Positions 44,218 to 55,859 are shown, counted from the first letter of the stretch. The stretch: 64,000 bases of DNA from Hygrocybe punicea (GCA_963556145.1 OY744469.1:4808767-4872766); one strand, 5' to 3'. Made by a program: numbers and translations. The notes: generated from the sequence alone by a model not told the origin.

Positions 44218-46687
44218 CAGCCGACCTACATCCCATCCTCGCTGGTGCAGGAGTTTGAGAAGGTAATTGACAGATATGGTGGTTGTATCATCTGCGAAGG
44301 TGTTCAGCAGACCCTTCAAAAATCCTAGAATTAGTACGGCCCACGCACAATGACTCAACTATCTTACCTTTGCCTGAATTGCTAGCTGCTCCGCTTCATC
44401 TACGGGTAGCTGCTGGTTGGATGCAGTAGAATGCCCAACGGAAACCTAGTCATAGCATTAGTATGGAACACTGTTAGAGTCACAGCAGCTTACCAGCTTC
44501 GAAACACCTTCTGGCAAAACACAAGTATCGGTACGGTAGAACACAGCCCGATTCATCTCTTCATATGTCTTCTGCACAGCAAAAAGTACCAATTGTTTAC
44601 GGATTTGTTCAAGGTGCGGTTTGAAAAGGTACTCGATGTCGGTTGGATGTTGTGCACATGACGACTGATTGTAATGACTAAAATTAGTGTTACGTGTAAG
44701 TAAAGAACATAATCTTCATACCTTTATAGCATTTAGCTGCTCGGTCTCTTCTTGCTCCTCGGTACGATCGAGGAGGTTCCGAACTAGATCATAAAGGCTG
44801 GTTTTGGGGTTTCCGAGCAATTTATTGACTCTGTTTTCGCTCTCAATACGTCCCGAAGTCCGGACACCACAAGTGAAATGGCCAGAAACCCATGCCCACG
44901 CCCAGCGTTCCTTTGTTGGCCCAAGAACTCTTTCTAGATAATCCCGACTGCGTGGAAAGTCCTCAAGAAGTTGCGTCCACTTTGCATCGAAGACCTCAGG
45001 CGAAACGGCAAAATACACTTGCCAAAATGCCATAATGAATGGCTGAAGTAAAACACCAAGGACCGTTGCCAGGTTTTTTGTGATATTGCCACTGAGGTGG
45101 TGCAGACATAACCCATGCCACACATCTTTTGAAGATAAAACGTTGTCGAGGGCAAGGTCAAAATCGGAGAAATAAACGCGAGAAGGATGTGGCGGCAAGA
45201 GGGCAAACAAATGGTCGAGTACCCACTTGTGATCCTCAATGGTTTCCATCGTGTGGAGAGCATAAGCGATGTTCCGAGTTTTGAACTGGTGATCAATGAC
45301 GACCCAGACATTTAATGGTAGGTTGTACTTGTTGCGCATCAAAGTGATGTCATTGATGATAACGTCTGAGAATTGGGGAAGGAGGTCACGTTGTTGGGGA
45401 GACATGCAAAATAGCCTATTGAACTGATTTTCCCCGTCAACCTCCACAAAAACCACCCATTGAGGGTCTTCTTCTTTCTTTGCTGTAAGATATGCGACAA
45501 GCGCAATCATATCCCCCCCAATGTTATCGACACGATTCCGGGCATTACGTTTCGCACCGTCTAGCAGGTTTGAGACTTGTTGCTTGTTGAGTGGATGGTG
45601 AGGAAAATGCAATTGGAGCAAAACGTAAACGTCGCGACGAGTGAGGTTTTTCAACGACGCAATTTCTTGTACCATTACCTTCTGCTCTTCGGAAGGCGGA
45701 TTGAAAACAGGGAGTTCACCGTCAAGGAGAGCGGGGTGGTTGTGCACAAGATCAGTGCTGGTATAACGATAGAAACCCTCCCCATCGCGGCGGATATTCA
45801 CACGAGCGGGACACATTCTACGTATGGTCTTCGATTTGCGATGATCAGACGGATCAATAGACCTATTACGCTGCGCGACACGTGCACGTGCAGAACTGCA
45901 CAGAAGACGCAATCACTTGATGTTGACACCTATGAGCCATACATCAATTGTAGCCCTATACTAGGTGTAGGCAGAACCCACCGTCACTGGTTTTATGGCT
46001 CTCACCCCTCCGCCAGCGATAACCACGCCTACGCTCATATTCTTGAACGAAGTGGATGGCATCGGAAAGGGAATCAAATATCATGCCAATCTGAGGTCGG
46101 GTAGGATCTAACGGAGCATCTCTCTCCTTTTTCGGACTCCCACTTTCTGATGATGGCACAGTGGGACAAAAATGCGGGACGTCCGTGGCATTAGGAAGCC
46201 TCAAAACTATGGGGGAAGGGCTTGAGAGATCAGTGGCAGAAGATGCCATAGATGGTGACGACGGTATTGGAAGGGAAGTAAGACCAGGGACAAGCATTTC
46301 AATGTCTGAGGCGTCATCACGATCACTAGGGGTTGAAGCATGCTGAAATTGTTGCAAAACTACGGGGGAAGGGCCTGGGAGATCAGTCACAGATGATGCC
46401 GTAGATAGCGACGGCAATATTGGAAGGGAAGTAAGACCAGGGACAAGCATTCCAATGTCTGAGGCGTCATCACAATCACTAGGGGTTGAATCATGCTGAA
46501 ATTGTGGAAATTCAGTAAGGAAATGTCGAAAACTAGAGAGGTAACAGACCAGTTGAGATTCGACGTTTGCGAGATGGTTGCGCAACAGTAACTGCATCCA
46601 CCAGCAGCGGACTGCAGAAGAAACCTCATTCGTCCACATGAAAGGTGAGTCAGTTGGGCTGTTTCCAGTGAACATCCTCTCTGTCAT
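44217..46687 (-). pseudogene. MULE-like transposase, N-terminal and catalytic part
   Basis: Starts at ATG 46687. Residues 40-145 hold two 51-residue tandem repeats. A FAR1-type DNA-binding region follows (PQIGMIFDSLSDAIHFVQEY, then MCPARVNIRR). The MULE catalytic domain is in 44716-45912: VFVEVDGENQFNRLFCMSP, SDVIINDITLMRNKYNLPL, HKWVLDHLFALLPPHPSRVY, SDFDLALDNV. Downstream exons continue with HPTDIEYLFKPHLEQIRKQL, TYEEMNRAVFYRTDTCVLPE and LLKLLHQRGWDVGR, then the sequence changes at 44217 into septin. The expected SWIM finger lies inverted at 42091. The gene is therefore broken. Confidence 0.82.
46207..46512 (-). repeat. 153 bp tandem duplication inside the transposase N-terminus
   Basis: Two copies, 46207-46359 and 46360-46512, each encoding 51 residues with the core DDASDI-x-MLVPGLTSLPI. 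They differ at scattered positions, so the duplication is not new. Confidence 0.85.
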
Positions 46688-46694
46688 ATCCCAT

Positions 46695-47160
46695 GCAGCT
46701 CCGCTGGATTCCGACGAACTCCGCTCCGGACTTTTCCGCCGACTTATCTTATCTTATCTTATCTTCTCGCGTACGTTATTGTTCTTCTCTTGTTAATTAC
46801 TATTCTTCCCCATCTCCGTTTACTCCGACCTCCTTTTCTCTTCCTCCCCTTTGTTTACTTGTCACCGTACATAGCAACCTTTTATCCCTTTTATTTTCTT
46901 CCGAACTCCGGTCCTCTTTCCGGAGTTCATATTGTCTTCACGTCTCCAAGGACATGACAATTAGTCTACCAAGTATATAAACTAGAACTACAATGTCCTG
47001 TAACTCCGTTCAGAAAATCAACTTGAGTTCCTTATTTCTTACCCACTCTCAAACTTAAGGCTTTCCCTTAAGCTCATTAGTTATCTTAGTACTTAGTCCG
47101 GAACTCCGGACTAACTCCACTCCGTCCACGTCTTCTCAATACGACTTAAGGAAGTAGTGA
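46695..47160. other. CTCCG/TCCGGA-rich spacer between transposase and protease genes
   Basis: No gene. The stretch has many CTCCG, TCCGGA and GGAGTTC motifs on both strands and a (TTATC)n run near 46745-46765. It could hold subterminal repeats of an element end or the promoter of the transposase gene; no clear terminal inverted repeat was found. Confidence 0.35.
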
Positions 47161-47162
47161 AC

Positions 47163-50100
47163 CTACTTCAAGAGTTGACGTCTCCGCTCCTCCGAAGAAC
47201 TCCGATCCTTCCGGAGTTGCACGCCTCTAACACTCTCCACAGAACGAGCGAACGACATTATACCACTGATTGCAGCGAGACCACAACTACCACTTTGAGC
47301 ATCTTGTTGCTCAACAGGGAGATCTCGTTCCTCCCACTCGCCGTCCTCCAGGACTGTATCTTGCAACCACCACTGCATCATTGCTCGCAAGTCCTCATTT
47401 GCGGGAAATCCAGAGGAGTCGCCTTGCAGCACAGTGTGGATACTTGGAACTGTGGCAGTTGGCGACCAATGACATTCAGCCTTGTTGACGAGAAAGGCAA
47501 CGATGACTGGCGGATTGGCGAGAAACTCCTCTCGAAGTTTAATGAGCATGCGGGAAGGACGTTTAGACTGGAAAGAGAGTGAAAGTTCGACATGGAAAGC
47601 GCAATCGAGGAACCTTATGAGGTTCGGAATGGTGCGGTTAATCTCGCGAATAAGCAGGTCGATCATAGCGTCAATGAGGCACTTGCCCAGCCAGTTCTCG
47701 TCAAGGAGCTCGTGCAATGTGTCAAGCGTGGGTGCTGTCAAGTCCTTTCGAAATCCGCAAAGCGACTCCTTGAAACGGCACTGCAGAAGTCTATTATATT
47801 CAGACAAGGTGAGAAGTTGCTTGACTTGGATGGTGTCGAGCACACTTCCTACACATGCGATGCGTTTGTGCAGGTGATTGATGTTGGACCACCGACGAAC
47901 GTCCCGGAAGTGAACCAAATACACAACGCCTATGTTTTCATGAAGACAATTTCATGACTATGATATGGTCTGGCTTACCTCGGAAATCAACGCGGACAGA
48001 CCGCATACCTTTCGCAAATTGGAAAGCTCCATTAACAAGGATTTTACGGATGTCATTGAGGCTTGGGGCAAAAGAAAGCAGCTCGTCGGTATTCAAGATA
48101 TCCTCATCAGGAACGATAGCGCTCCATTCCAAGATTCGGAACTCTCCAGGACATATCTGTGGAAGTCGGAGGCTCATTGCTGCCTGGACGTTGGAGAGGT
48201 ACCGAGGTACCTCTCCGGGGGCTCACGCAGGACTCGAGAGGTAAGACGGGATGGATAGGATGATGATGGACTGACTGCTATATCGGGAAGGCTACTAACT
48301 AGGTCAACCGTGGGAGCCTGGTCACGTGACTGGCAGGTCCCACTACTCCAAGTGCCCCTTTTCCTCATGGCGACGCCCTCGTCGCCAACTGCTACAGAAA
48401 AGAACACAAAACAAACAAAACTGACCAAAAAACTCTCAAGCCACAACTCCCAGTCCCTCAGAATGCCTCGAATCAAGGCCGGGGCCTTATATCGTGAAGT
48501 GGGAAGTCGTCCTCGCGCAGGGGGCGGTAGATGACCAGACTATACAAGACTCTCTTCAAACTCAATACTCTTCGAATGCCTCCCTCGCAAGGGTTCGGGC
48601 TCACAACGCAAGGCCAAAGATCCCTCGAATCGTCCTAGCAAGTACTTAGTGCAGTGTGAAGGTTCAGGTGGTCCAAAATATAACTGTATTGGCGGAGATC
48701 GGGTAAACGGGTGCGTGAACATAGTGTAGTGACGGCTTGTAGGTAGACTGTGATTGACATCCAGTATGGGGGGAACGGGGGACGAGGCTATAATAAAAGC
48801 TATAATACTGACGGGGCATAGGGTTGTACTTAACAAGGCATAGTATCCCGACGCGAAGGGGGTTGGCGTATCACGCGAAGGGATCAGGTGGCTCATCCAG
48901 GTCGAGAACGATGCCACAGGGAGCTGAATGAGGGTTCGCGGGGCCAGGTAGGGTGTTAGGAACTGGCCAGGGGGTGGTGACGTGGCGCACGGCGCGGGTG
49001 TCTGAAAACGACGGCGGGGGCTCGTTTGGCGCAATGGAGATGAACGGGGGGTCCTGGCCGGTGGAACGAGGGCACGGGTGGTCGAATGGGTCCGTGTGGG
49101 GCTGGGGTACACGAAAGAACGGGAGTCCAACGGGTGGGCGCGACGGATCCGTGGTGCGACCAAAAACGGCGGTGGGGGCTCGTTCGGGGCGTTAGCGAGA
49201 CGCAGGGTGTTCTGGGGGGTGGGCCGCGAGTTTGGTGAGTTGGTCTGGGCCGGTTGTGCTGGCAGAACGGGGCCGCGCGATGGTGACATGGCGCGTGGCT
49301 TGGGTGTCCGAGAACGACGGTGGGGGCTCGTCTGGGGCCAACGGGGGGCAACGGGGGGCCCTGGTGGATGGAATGAGGGCGCGGGGGATTGAACGAACGT
49401 GGGTTGGGAACGGGACATACGAAAAGCGGGGGGTTGAAGGTGATGATGTGGCAGGCGCTTGGGTATCCAAAATGGATGGCAACGGGGGGTTCTTTCGAGC
49501 AGAACGTGGGCACCGGGTCGTCAAGCGTGAACGCGGGTGGCGTGGCCTGGGGCTTTTGGGTGCTCCAAAAGGGTTGAGTCCGCGTTTCTGGGTCAACGAT
49601 GGTCGACGCGGGGCCCTGGTGGACTGAGCGAGGGTGCCGGGGGGTAACGCGACTGAGGTACGGCCGTGAATGAATGGAAAATGCGCCGTCGCGCCGCAGG
49701 GGTGGTGAGGCCGAAAAAAGGTCGTCTTGCGAGAAAGTCATAAGGAGTGGGAACCCCAGAGAAAAAAGAGAGGCGTGGAGTCGAAGAACACTCTCATCAC
49801 CACGTTGGAGAGGTACCGAGGTACCTCTCCGGGGGCTCACGCAGGACTCGAGAGGTAAGACGGGATGGATAGGATGATGATGGACTGACTGCTACATCGG
49901 GAAGGCTACTAACTAGGTCAACCGTGGGAGCCTGGTCACGTGACTGGCAGGTCCCACTACTCCAACGTTCAGGCGGTCAATATGCTGTGCCGAAAAAATG
50001 AGTGACGGCTCGCCCGAGTCCTCATATGAAGTGAAAGTGCTGAAGTTGATGAATACTTCCGTGGATGAGGCTGAAGGCCCAGAACCACTGGTCACTGAGC

Positions 50101-51290
50101 ATGTATATCAATACTAAGGCTTAAGGGACTTTTCAATAAGAAAACTTACAAAAGACGCAGTCATCTGCATAAGCGGGAGGGCTTCGTCAGTCCCAAAAAT
50201 TCGACAGCGCTTAGGTACAAAGACTCACCGACAACACTTGAAGCAAAAACTTTGGCAGCCCCACGTATAAAGTGATTCCATAAAACCAAGGGTATAAGGA
50301 TGAGAAAAAAAGACAGTAGAACAACGAATAGCAACCAGGATAAATTGACACCGGGATAAAGGACGACAATGAAAGTAGTATTTGGCAGTTTACAGCCAAT
50401 GATTGTAAAGCAAAACATAGCGACTGCGAGCAAGAGCATAAGGAGTGGATGGCACAAAAAGAGTGGTATGGCTGGTCGTACCTCACATTCCTGTATTTAA
50501 GAGCAAACGCCTCTGAGACGGCGTACTCGAAACGAGCTCGAGCTCCGGCTTGACAACCAAAATACCTCATGAAAATTAGGAGAGACGACCCTGGGGTGCT
50601 AGGAGAAGCATCTGAGGGCGTATTCATTATGAGCTCCAGCTCCGGAAGGCTCAACGTGAAGCGCGGCCTTCAAGTTTTGGCTGAGAAGATCCGTCAGTCG
50701 TGGTGGCTGACGTTTCAGTTTGTAAACGTCAGCCTGTTTGGCACCATGGTCTGTTTGGTCAACAGGCTCGTGGTATATTGCAAATCTGTCAAAACGATCT
50801 CAATTCAGGTCCGAGTACAAACCAGCATATACTGATTTAACAGTGAGCTATTTCATGGGTCGCATCCGTGGTTCCTCATTGAAAGCTGTCATAACAGACT
50901 CTGGATCAAAAAACACCAAACATGTGGGGTACTCATAATCGAGGCAAATCCAACGGATCTCTTCATATGTAAACACTAAAGGTGCACAACAGGTGCCGCC
51001 AAAATGATCTAGGGAAACCTGTTTAATTGGCCCGTCATCAAGAATGAGAGAAGTCCGTTCATTTGGCATCTCCACGGGGAATGGTTTTAATTTGACGACC
51101 TCTGAAACAAGAATTCATTCGGTCTAGTCAAGGAACAGTAGAAGAAGGCTCCAATTTTTGTTGGAACGAACTCGTCCCGCCGTGAGGATGCGGCTGGCCT
51201 TGCACTCAGAATCCCCTGATCGAAGGTCTTGCCTTTAGTTTCACCTTTTGCTGCAATCTGTGACCTCACGCGCCGGAGTACTGGTCTCAT
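47163..51290 (-). pseudogene. Ulp1-like (C48) cysteine protease gene, split by an LTR element
   Basis: Reads from ATG 51290 (MRPVLRRVRSQIAAKG) through several exons (51087-51290, 50848-51075, about 50500-50654, 49970-50095, 47938-48191, 47163-47924). The C-terminal domain has the SUMO-protease layout: His in ECHWSPTAT, Asp in LQGDSSGFPANEDL, Gln and nucleophile Cys in QQDAQSGSCGLAA, so catalytic residues are present. Such proteases ride on MULE and related transposons; it is on the same strand as the neighbouring transposase. The coding exon reading IFSAQHIDRLNV-QAAMSLRLPQI is interrupted by the element at 48192-49964, flanked by ACGT duplications, which should destroy the product unless spliced out. 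Confidence 0.75.
48192..49964 (-). mobile_element. 1773 bp non-coding LTR element (TRIM/LARD type)
   Basis: LTRs of 159 bp (48192-48350 and 49806-49964) begin TGGAG and end CTCCA and differ at very few positions (one seen, TATATC against TACATC). A 4 bp ACGT target duplication flanks it (48188-48191, 49965-49968). Read on the minus strand, TGGTGATGAGAG near the 5' LTR may be a primer-binding site and GAGGAAAAGGGGC near the 3' LTR is a good polypurine tract. No gag or pol is present. The interior holds degenerate repeated units that give Pro/Arg/His-rich open frames (48540-49418, 48956-49840), which I regard as non-coding. Confidence 0.85.
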
Positions 51291-51509
51291 GTGGATTGGA
51301 AGGAAATCGTTGCTTTTCTACCGAACGATATGAATCTCGGCTTATTAATGCACAACTCCCAGAGTTCACGAATGTCCTAACCACAGTTCATTAGTCGTCG
51401 CTGTGTATACACTTGTTATTAGCAGAGTGTCCATGATTGACCTCGTCATCGGTTGATAAGAAGTTAAGTCCACTCTATTGTGACTATCCCACCACCTTTT
51501 TCAAGAAAA

Positions 51510-51845
51510 CTAAAGATTTCCCCTTTTTTGAGCATCAATACTGAGCCTGCCGACCACCGCACCACTTGTGTCCACCCGCGGATTAACCACCGTTGCCGCT
51601 AAAACTTTGCCATGCGGCTTTCCATTCTTTTGTACCACAATGCTGTACGTCCCATCCGCATTATATTTGGCTTGATCGACCCGAAATCCATGTTGTTTGT
51701 CGAGTTTTTTCGTTTGGGAGGGGGTCAGATGGCGTCCCATGCCATTCCGCGTGCCTAGGGGAAGTTTTTCCGCATTGCGGCCCGTTAGGGACACTTCAAA
51801 GAAGGTGCGTAGCGTTGGTATCTTTGAATGGTGAGTACTGTCCAT
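51510..51845 (-). CDS. small hypothetical protein, 111 aa
   Basis: Not recognised. ATG at 51845, stop at 51510. Contains GTRNGMGRHLTPSQTKKLDK and GFRVDQAKYNADGTYSIVVQ, a compact mixed-charge sequence without low complexity, which argues it once encoded a folded protein. It lies between transposon debris, so it may belong to an element. Confidence 0.4.
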   Translation of the reverse strand: MDSTHHSKIPTLRTFFEVSLTGRNAEKLPLGTRNGMGRHLTPSQTKKLDKQHGFRVDQAKYNADGTYSIVVQKNGKPHGKVLAATVVNPRVDTSGAVVGRLSIDAQKRGNL

Positions 51846-51959
51846 CTGTCTATTCCTCCATCTTACTTACCTTCATTTGTTCAATAATGGGTTTCTTGCT
51901 AGTGGAGGGAATGGGATGTAGGCTTGGAGGATGTCAAGAATATACAGGACAATGAGGCT

Positions 51960-52530
51960 GCACGACGACGACGGCAGGCTGCGCGAGAACTATGCAATGG
52001 TATCAGGCTACGCGAAGAGAGCGTCGGCTGGCTGAGCAATGTTGTGAAGAGTGTCCACAGGTCGAGCAATGATAGCAGGGTGCGCTAAGCTGTTCTCGGT
52101 CCTCGGACACAGTCGATCGCCTAGGAGGCAGGTCTCAGCTGTCGCAGCGAGCAGGCCTCGGGCCAGTCAGTAAAGGCCCCAAGTTGGGCTCAATGACGTT
52201 AGATTATTGGTAAGAGTATGAATACACTGTCTTATTACACCGTTTACATGCCAACTTTCCACCGTTAGCACCGCCCACTATCTCCCGTCCCATGGACTGT
52301 TATGTTTGAGAGCGAGGAACATTTTCTTGGGGAATAGGGTGGAATGGGGAGGCACGGTAGTGAAAGAGAATTAGACAGAACGGAGCAAGAATAGACTAAA
52401 CGGGACCTAATACTATCACTATGTGCCAGAGGCCAACCATCTGGAATCACAACTATTATGATCCCACAACGAAAGGGCAGCCGATGTTGCGACAACCCCC
52501 CGGTCCCCTGGTGTCCTTCTACCTTAACAA
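51960..52530. other. transposon-rich spacer, no gene supported
   Basis: Only short frames. The hairpin at 52532-52585 follows directly. Confidence 0.35.
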
Positions 52531-52531
52531 T

Positions 52532-52585
52532 ACTCACGAAGGCCGGCAGCACATCAATTGACATGCCTGTCTGCCTTTGTGAGGT
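52532..52585. repeat. CTCRCG hairpin, copy 3
   Basis: Runs from ACTCACGAAGG to CTTTGTGAGGTA, centred on ATCAATTGACAT. The flanks CTTCTACC and GGTAGAA continue the symmetry. No transposon end was recognised next to it. Confidence 0.65.
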
Positions 52586-52689
52586 AGAAAGGGATGGAAG
52601 GGCTACGGGTAGGGGCTGGGAGTAGGAGTGAGGGCATGGGTAGCGAGTAGGGGAAAGGGCATTATAACATGTTTTTATAGAGATCATCA

Positions 52690-53037
52690 CATCGAAAAAG
52701 GCTCTCGTCTCGGTTCGGTCAAATATGCGCTGCACAACTTTTCATTTGCAATCTTTTCATTTGCAATCTGGAAAACAAGAGTTCCCCAACCTTCTACAAA
52801 GGTGTTGGCCACCGCAACAACTTCCATAATCTCGACCTCGAGCTCCTTCTTGGCAGCCAATAGACTGTTCCATAACTCATCTCCTATTGGCCCTTTTTGC
52901 AGCATATTTGAAGGGCAGGCTTCATGAAGCCGAACTACATGAATAAGAGCTGACTTGAGTAATGCATCGTGTGCAGGTGGATTGGTTTTTGGAAGTAAAG
53001 TGACATATGCATTGCGCTCAGGGAAATATAGTGACAA
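52690..53037 (-). pseudogene. SEC66/SEC71-like fragment
   Basis: The conserved core of the ER translocation protein Sec66 is readable: LYFPERNAYVTLLPKTNPP, DALLKSALIH, then NMLQKGPIGDELWNSLLAA, KKELEVEIMEVVAVANTFVE and GWGTLVFQIANE. The expected segment after SALIH (roughly ten residues) is missing, the N-terminal membrane anchor is absent, and no in-frame ATG precedes it. IANEK is locally duplicated. This is a decayed or captured piece of a host gene, not a functional gene. Confidence 0.65.
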
Positions 53038-53197
53038 AGAAGTGGAGGGCTGGTGGTGGCAGTAAGAATTATTAGCACTGGACGAGATAAGGATATAAGA
53101 TCGGGGAGTTAACTACTAGTGTTGCGGGTAACGACCCATATGGTCCATGGTTGCCCGTGTCACATCCTACACCCTGCGCCAAGTGGTGCCTGCGTCA

Positions 53198-54370
53198 GAC
53201 CCTGCAGCAAGTTGTACAACCTCACGAATGCGGCGCCATGTAGGACAGTTTGAGGATGGCATTCCGGGTTTGTCACGCTCACCAACCAAGGTCGAAGAGA
53301 TGGCCCCCATGCGGGGCAGGAAGGGTCGTCTATTCATGAACACCTCCGAGATCAGCGACCCCTCATCAGCGTCCACCTATCGCCCAGCTCCCGGGTCACA
53401 AGAAGGCAAGCGTTGTGGTGAGATTCTCGCCCGTGTTATATGAGCTCCGACAAGGTGTGGTTGGTGCGGATTCTGCGAGCGAGATGAAGATGGCAATGTT
53501 GGAGAAGGGAAAGGAAGGATTGGTAGCGGTTGACGTTCTCGGCCCAGCGTCTGGCGCAACACACGATGCAGGTCCCGGATCTGTCTTGTCACCACGGCGA
53601 TTGTCTATAACATCTCAGTCCATTGCTGCGCCTACCCCACGCATCGCGGGTTCGGCGTCGTGTGGACCAGTTTTCACCATGCCGTCCCCGGCCTATTCTC
53701 CTACTGAACTGCTTCGACCACCAACACCCACCACCTCGAAGCCTTCGACGCCCATGCCATCTGCGATACCCTCAAGCACCGGATCGGTCTTTGCGCTGCC
53801 TTATCGTATGCTGTTTGCAGTGGTCACTATGGACACTGTTGCGATCTACGATATGCAGCAGTCCGGGCCTGTCTGTCTGCTCACGAAGCTGCATTACGAT
53901 GAATTCACAGATATGACTTGGTATGTATCTTACTATCGCTGTGTCACAGTTGACTGACCAGGTTGCCAGATGGGCAAGGCCTTGTTCTTTCGTCCCGTGA
54001 TGGCTACTGTACGATCATCATATTCGACGAGATACTCCTGGCTCACCACATGCAACAACATTCCCTCCAGCTGCAATCAATCGCGCAACACCATTCGGTT
54101 CCCATGACATACTCCACCTCCGGCTCTAGCCAAGTTCCGTCAACTATTCTGACGCCTGCAGCAACGCCTTCAAGCTCGCACATCGGCCTGCCACATGCCA
54201 TTTCGACTACTGTGTCGAAGAAACGTACAACGAAGCAGTTGACCCCGCCACACAGTGGGGATGACAATGCCTCGTCATCTGTGTCTGAGCTTGACAAAGG
54301 CCAAGACACCAGTGACGACGTGAAAAATAACGGGGAGGTCCGCCAAAAAAGAAACGACGTGTTGTGTTGA
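53198..54370 (+). pseudogene. CAF-1 p60/Cac2-like C-terminal fragment
   Basis: Readable blocks: VGQFEDGIPGLSRSP, then in another frame IAQLPGHKKASVVVRFSPVL (about 53375-53435), SVFALPYRMLFAVVTMDTVA, IYDMQQSGPVCLLTKLHYDE, then FTDMTW-LPDGQGLVLSSRDG and YCTIIIFDEILLAHH across an intact intron after TGGTATGT. These are the last WD repeats and tail of chromatin assembly factor 1 subunit B. The N-terminal propeller is missing, the frame changes near 53380, and the frame has no ATG. Retention of the intron shows a DNA copy. It lies within transposon debris. Confidence 0.75.
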
Positions 54371-54680
54371 CGCGAGTTGGTGGTCTCGACCCTTAAAAGC
54401 TTGCCAAATCAACCAATTGCCCTGTTTTCAATTATGCTGGGGCCGATCACGGCCTAATCACCAGGACTACGATAGCATGCTTTCTTCAATTTAATCTTGT
54501 CTTTGTTGCTTTGGTAATGTACCATGTATATATCCTTTGTCTTGACACAACATTACGATTGAAGTATAGGACGGTACGACTATAAGAAAGCGGCTGTCTG
54601 AAGCAAGGCAGCAATCCAAATATGACCGAGCGTGAATGTGGAAGCATCCCTACACATCCCACGCCACGGCGAGCCCTCTG

Positions 54681-55859
54681 TCAACACGAGACGGCAGGGC
54701 GTCCATCATTCTTACTCCTCTTCCCCACTTGCGCTTGGAAACCGCTCTTGATAGCATTGACGGACCGCCGTGAGCCGCATGATTCGCACGTCATGAAGAA
54801 TATGCGCGTTTCCTTTGTGAGCAGAGTGTCAGGTGATTTGCAAGTCTTGCAGGTGACATATTCCACTACATACGAATGGAATGGACATTTTAGCTGGGCA
54901 ATGACAGAAAGAAAAGGACAACGACGAACCAATATATCGTCTCAATACGTTCTCGACCTGTTTCTGTTGAAATCTACCTTTGATGACCAAACGTCCCGCA
55001 CCGTCGACTGACCCTGTTGTACCCATTTCAGCGAACAAAAACTGTATAACATGTTCCGGCTGTCGATGCATCCATTTGCAGATTTCGGTGACATTTGAAA
55101 AGAGGGTCTTTTTGTTGCCTTCTCGATGAATGGATGGAGGTGCAATTGTGTAGCATTTGCCGGTGGAGTTTAGTAGAGAAGGATTAGCGGCGTGGAGAGC
55201 GAGGTAGAATCGCTGCAGGAGCTGTGGGAAAACAGCTATGAATACGGTGAGTAATGAAGCATTGGTGGTAAGGCATGCCTCTTGGTATGTATAATCGCAA
55301 TCGCTTTTTAGCCAAGCTTCATTCCCAGCATCGATGCCAGCCGGAATATCCCTAGTCTGGGCAAAGGGGTCCTCCCCAAGCTCGACATCGTCGACTTCTG
55401 GCAGCTGTTCGACTTCATCTGCACCCTCATCATCGCCTGCATCTTTTGCCTTGGACTCATTGAGTTCCTTCTCAAAGGCCTCCAAATCCAACGTGGTCTT
55501 TTTCTTGACAGATTTCTTCTTTTTCTTGATGTCAGAGAAGTCCAGGTCCTCCGAGGCAGCAGGAGCTATGCTTGCAGTTGGGGCTGCTATGGGAGTGGAT
55601 GTACCGGAGCCGTCTTCGCCCTGTGGGGCAAAAGTAAAATACAGATGTTCATTGTGAAAGACGCAACCCACCAAATCAATCAGGATCTCCTTCTTTTTCT
55701 TCTTCTTCTTCATGTCTCCAAACATTGCCTTGAACTCGTCATCCTCCTTTTTTTTGTCCACACCATCTTCCCCACCCACAAACCCGTTACGGCTGTAGCG
55801 ACATGTTTTTTTTTGCGCTTTTTCAGTGAAGGATCAAATAAAGGTTCTTCTGAAGCCAT
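54681..55859 (-). CDS. SUI3: translation initiation factor eIF2 subunit beta, 320 aa
   Basis: Part of the eIF2-GTP-initiator tRNA ternary complex in cytoplasmic translation. Exons 55791-55859, 55672-55746, 55279-55620, 54930-55221, 54681-54865 (963 nt; phases agree). Start [18 protein letters not shown]; three Lys boxes (KKRKKK, then MKKKKKKKE, then [10 protein letters not shown]) that contact eIF5/eIF2B; core domain with [20 protein letters not shown] and [21 protein letters not shown]-terminal Zn ribbon (CKTCKSPDT and [10 protein letters not shown], four Cys). The third intron (55222-55278) is GC-AG, 57 nt, in frame and free of stops, so retention would add 19 residues. The only clearly intact host gene in the right half of the window. 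Confidence 0.92.

Noticed and set aside
48540..49840. Two Pro/Arg/His-rich minus-strand frames of about 290 aa
   Set aside because: One begins inside an LTR, both lie on degenerate internal repeats of a TRIM-like element, and no retroviral domain is present.
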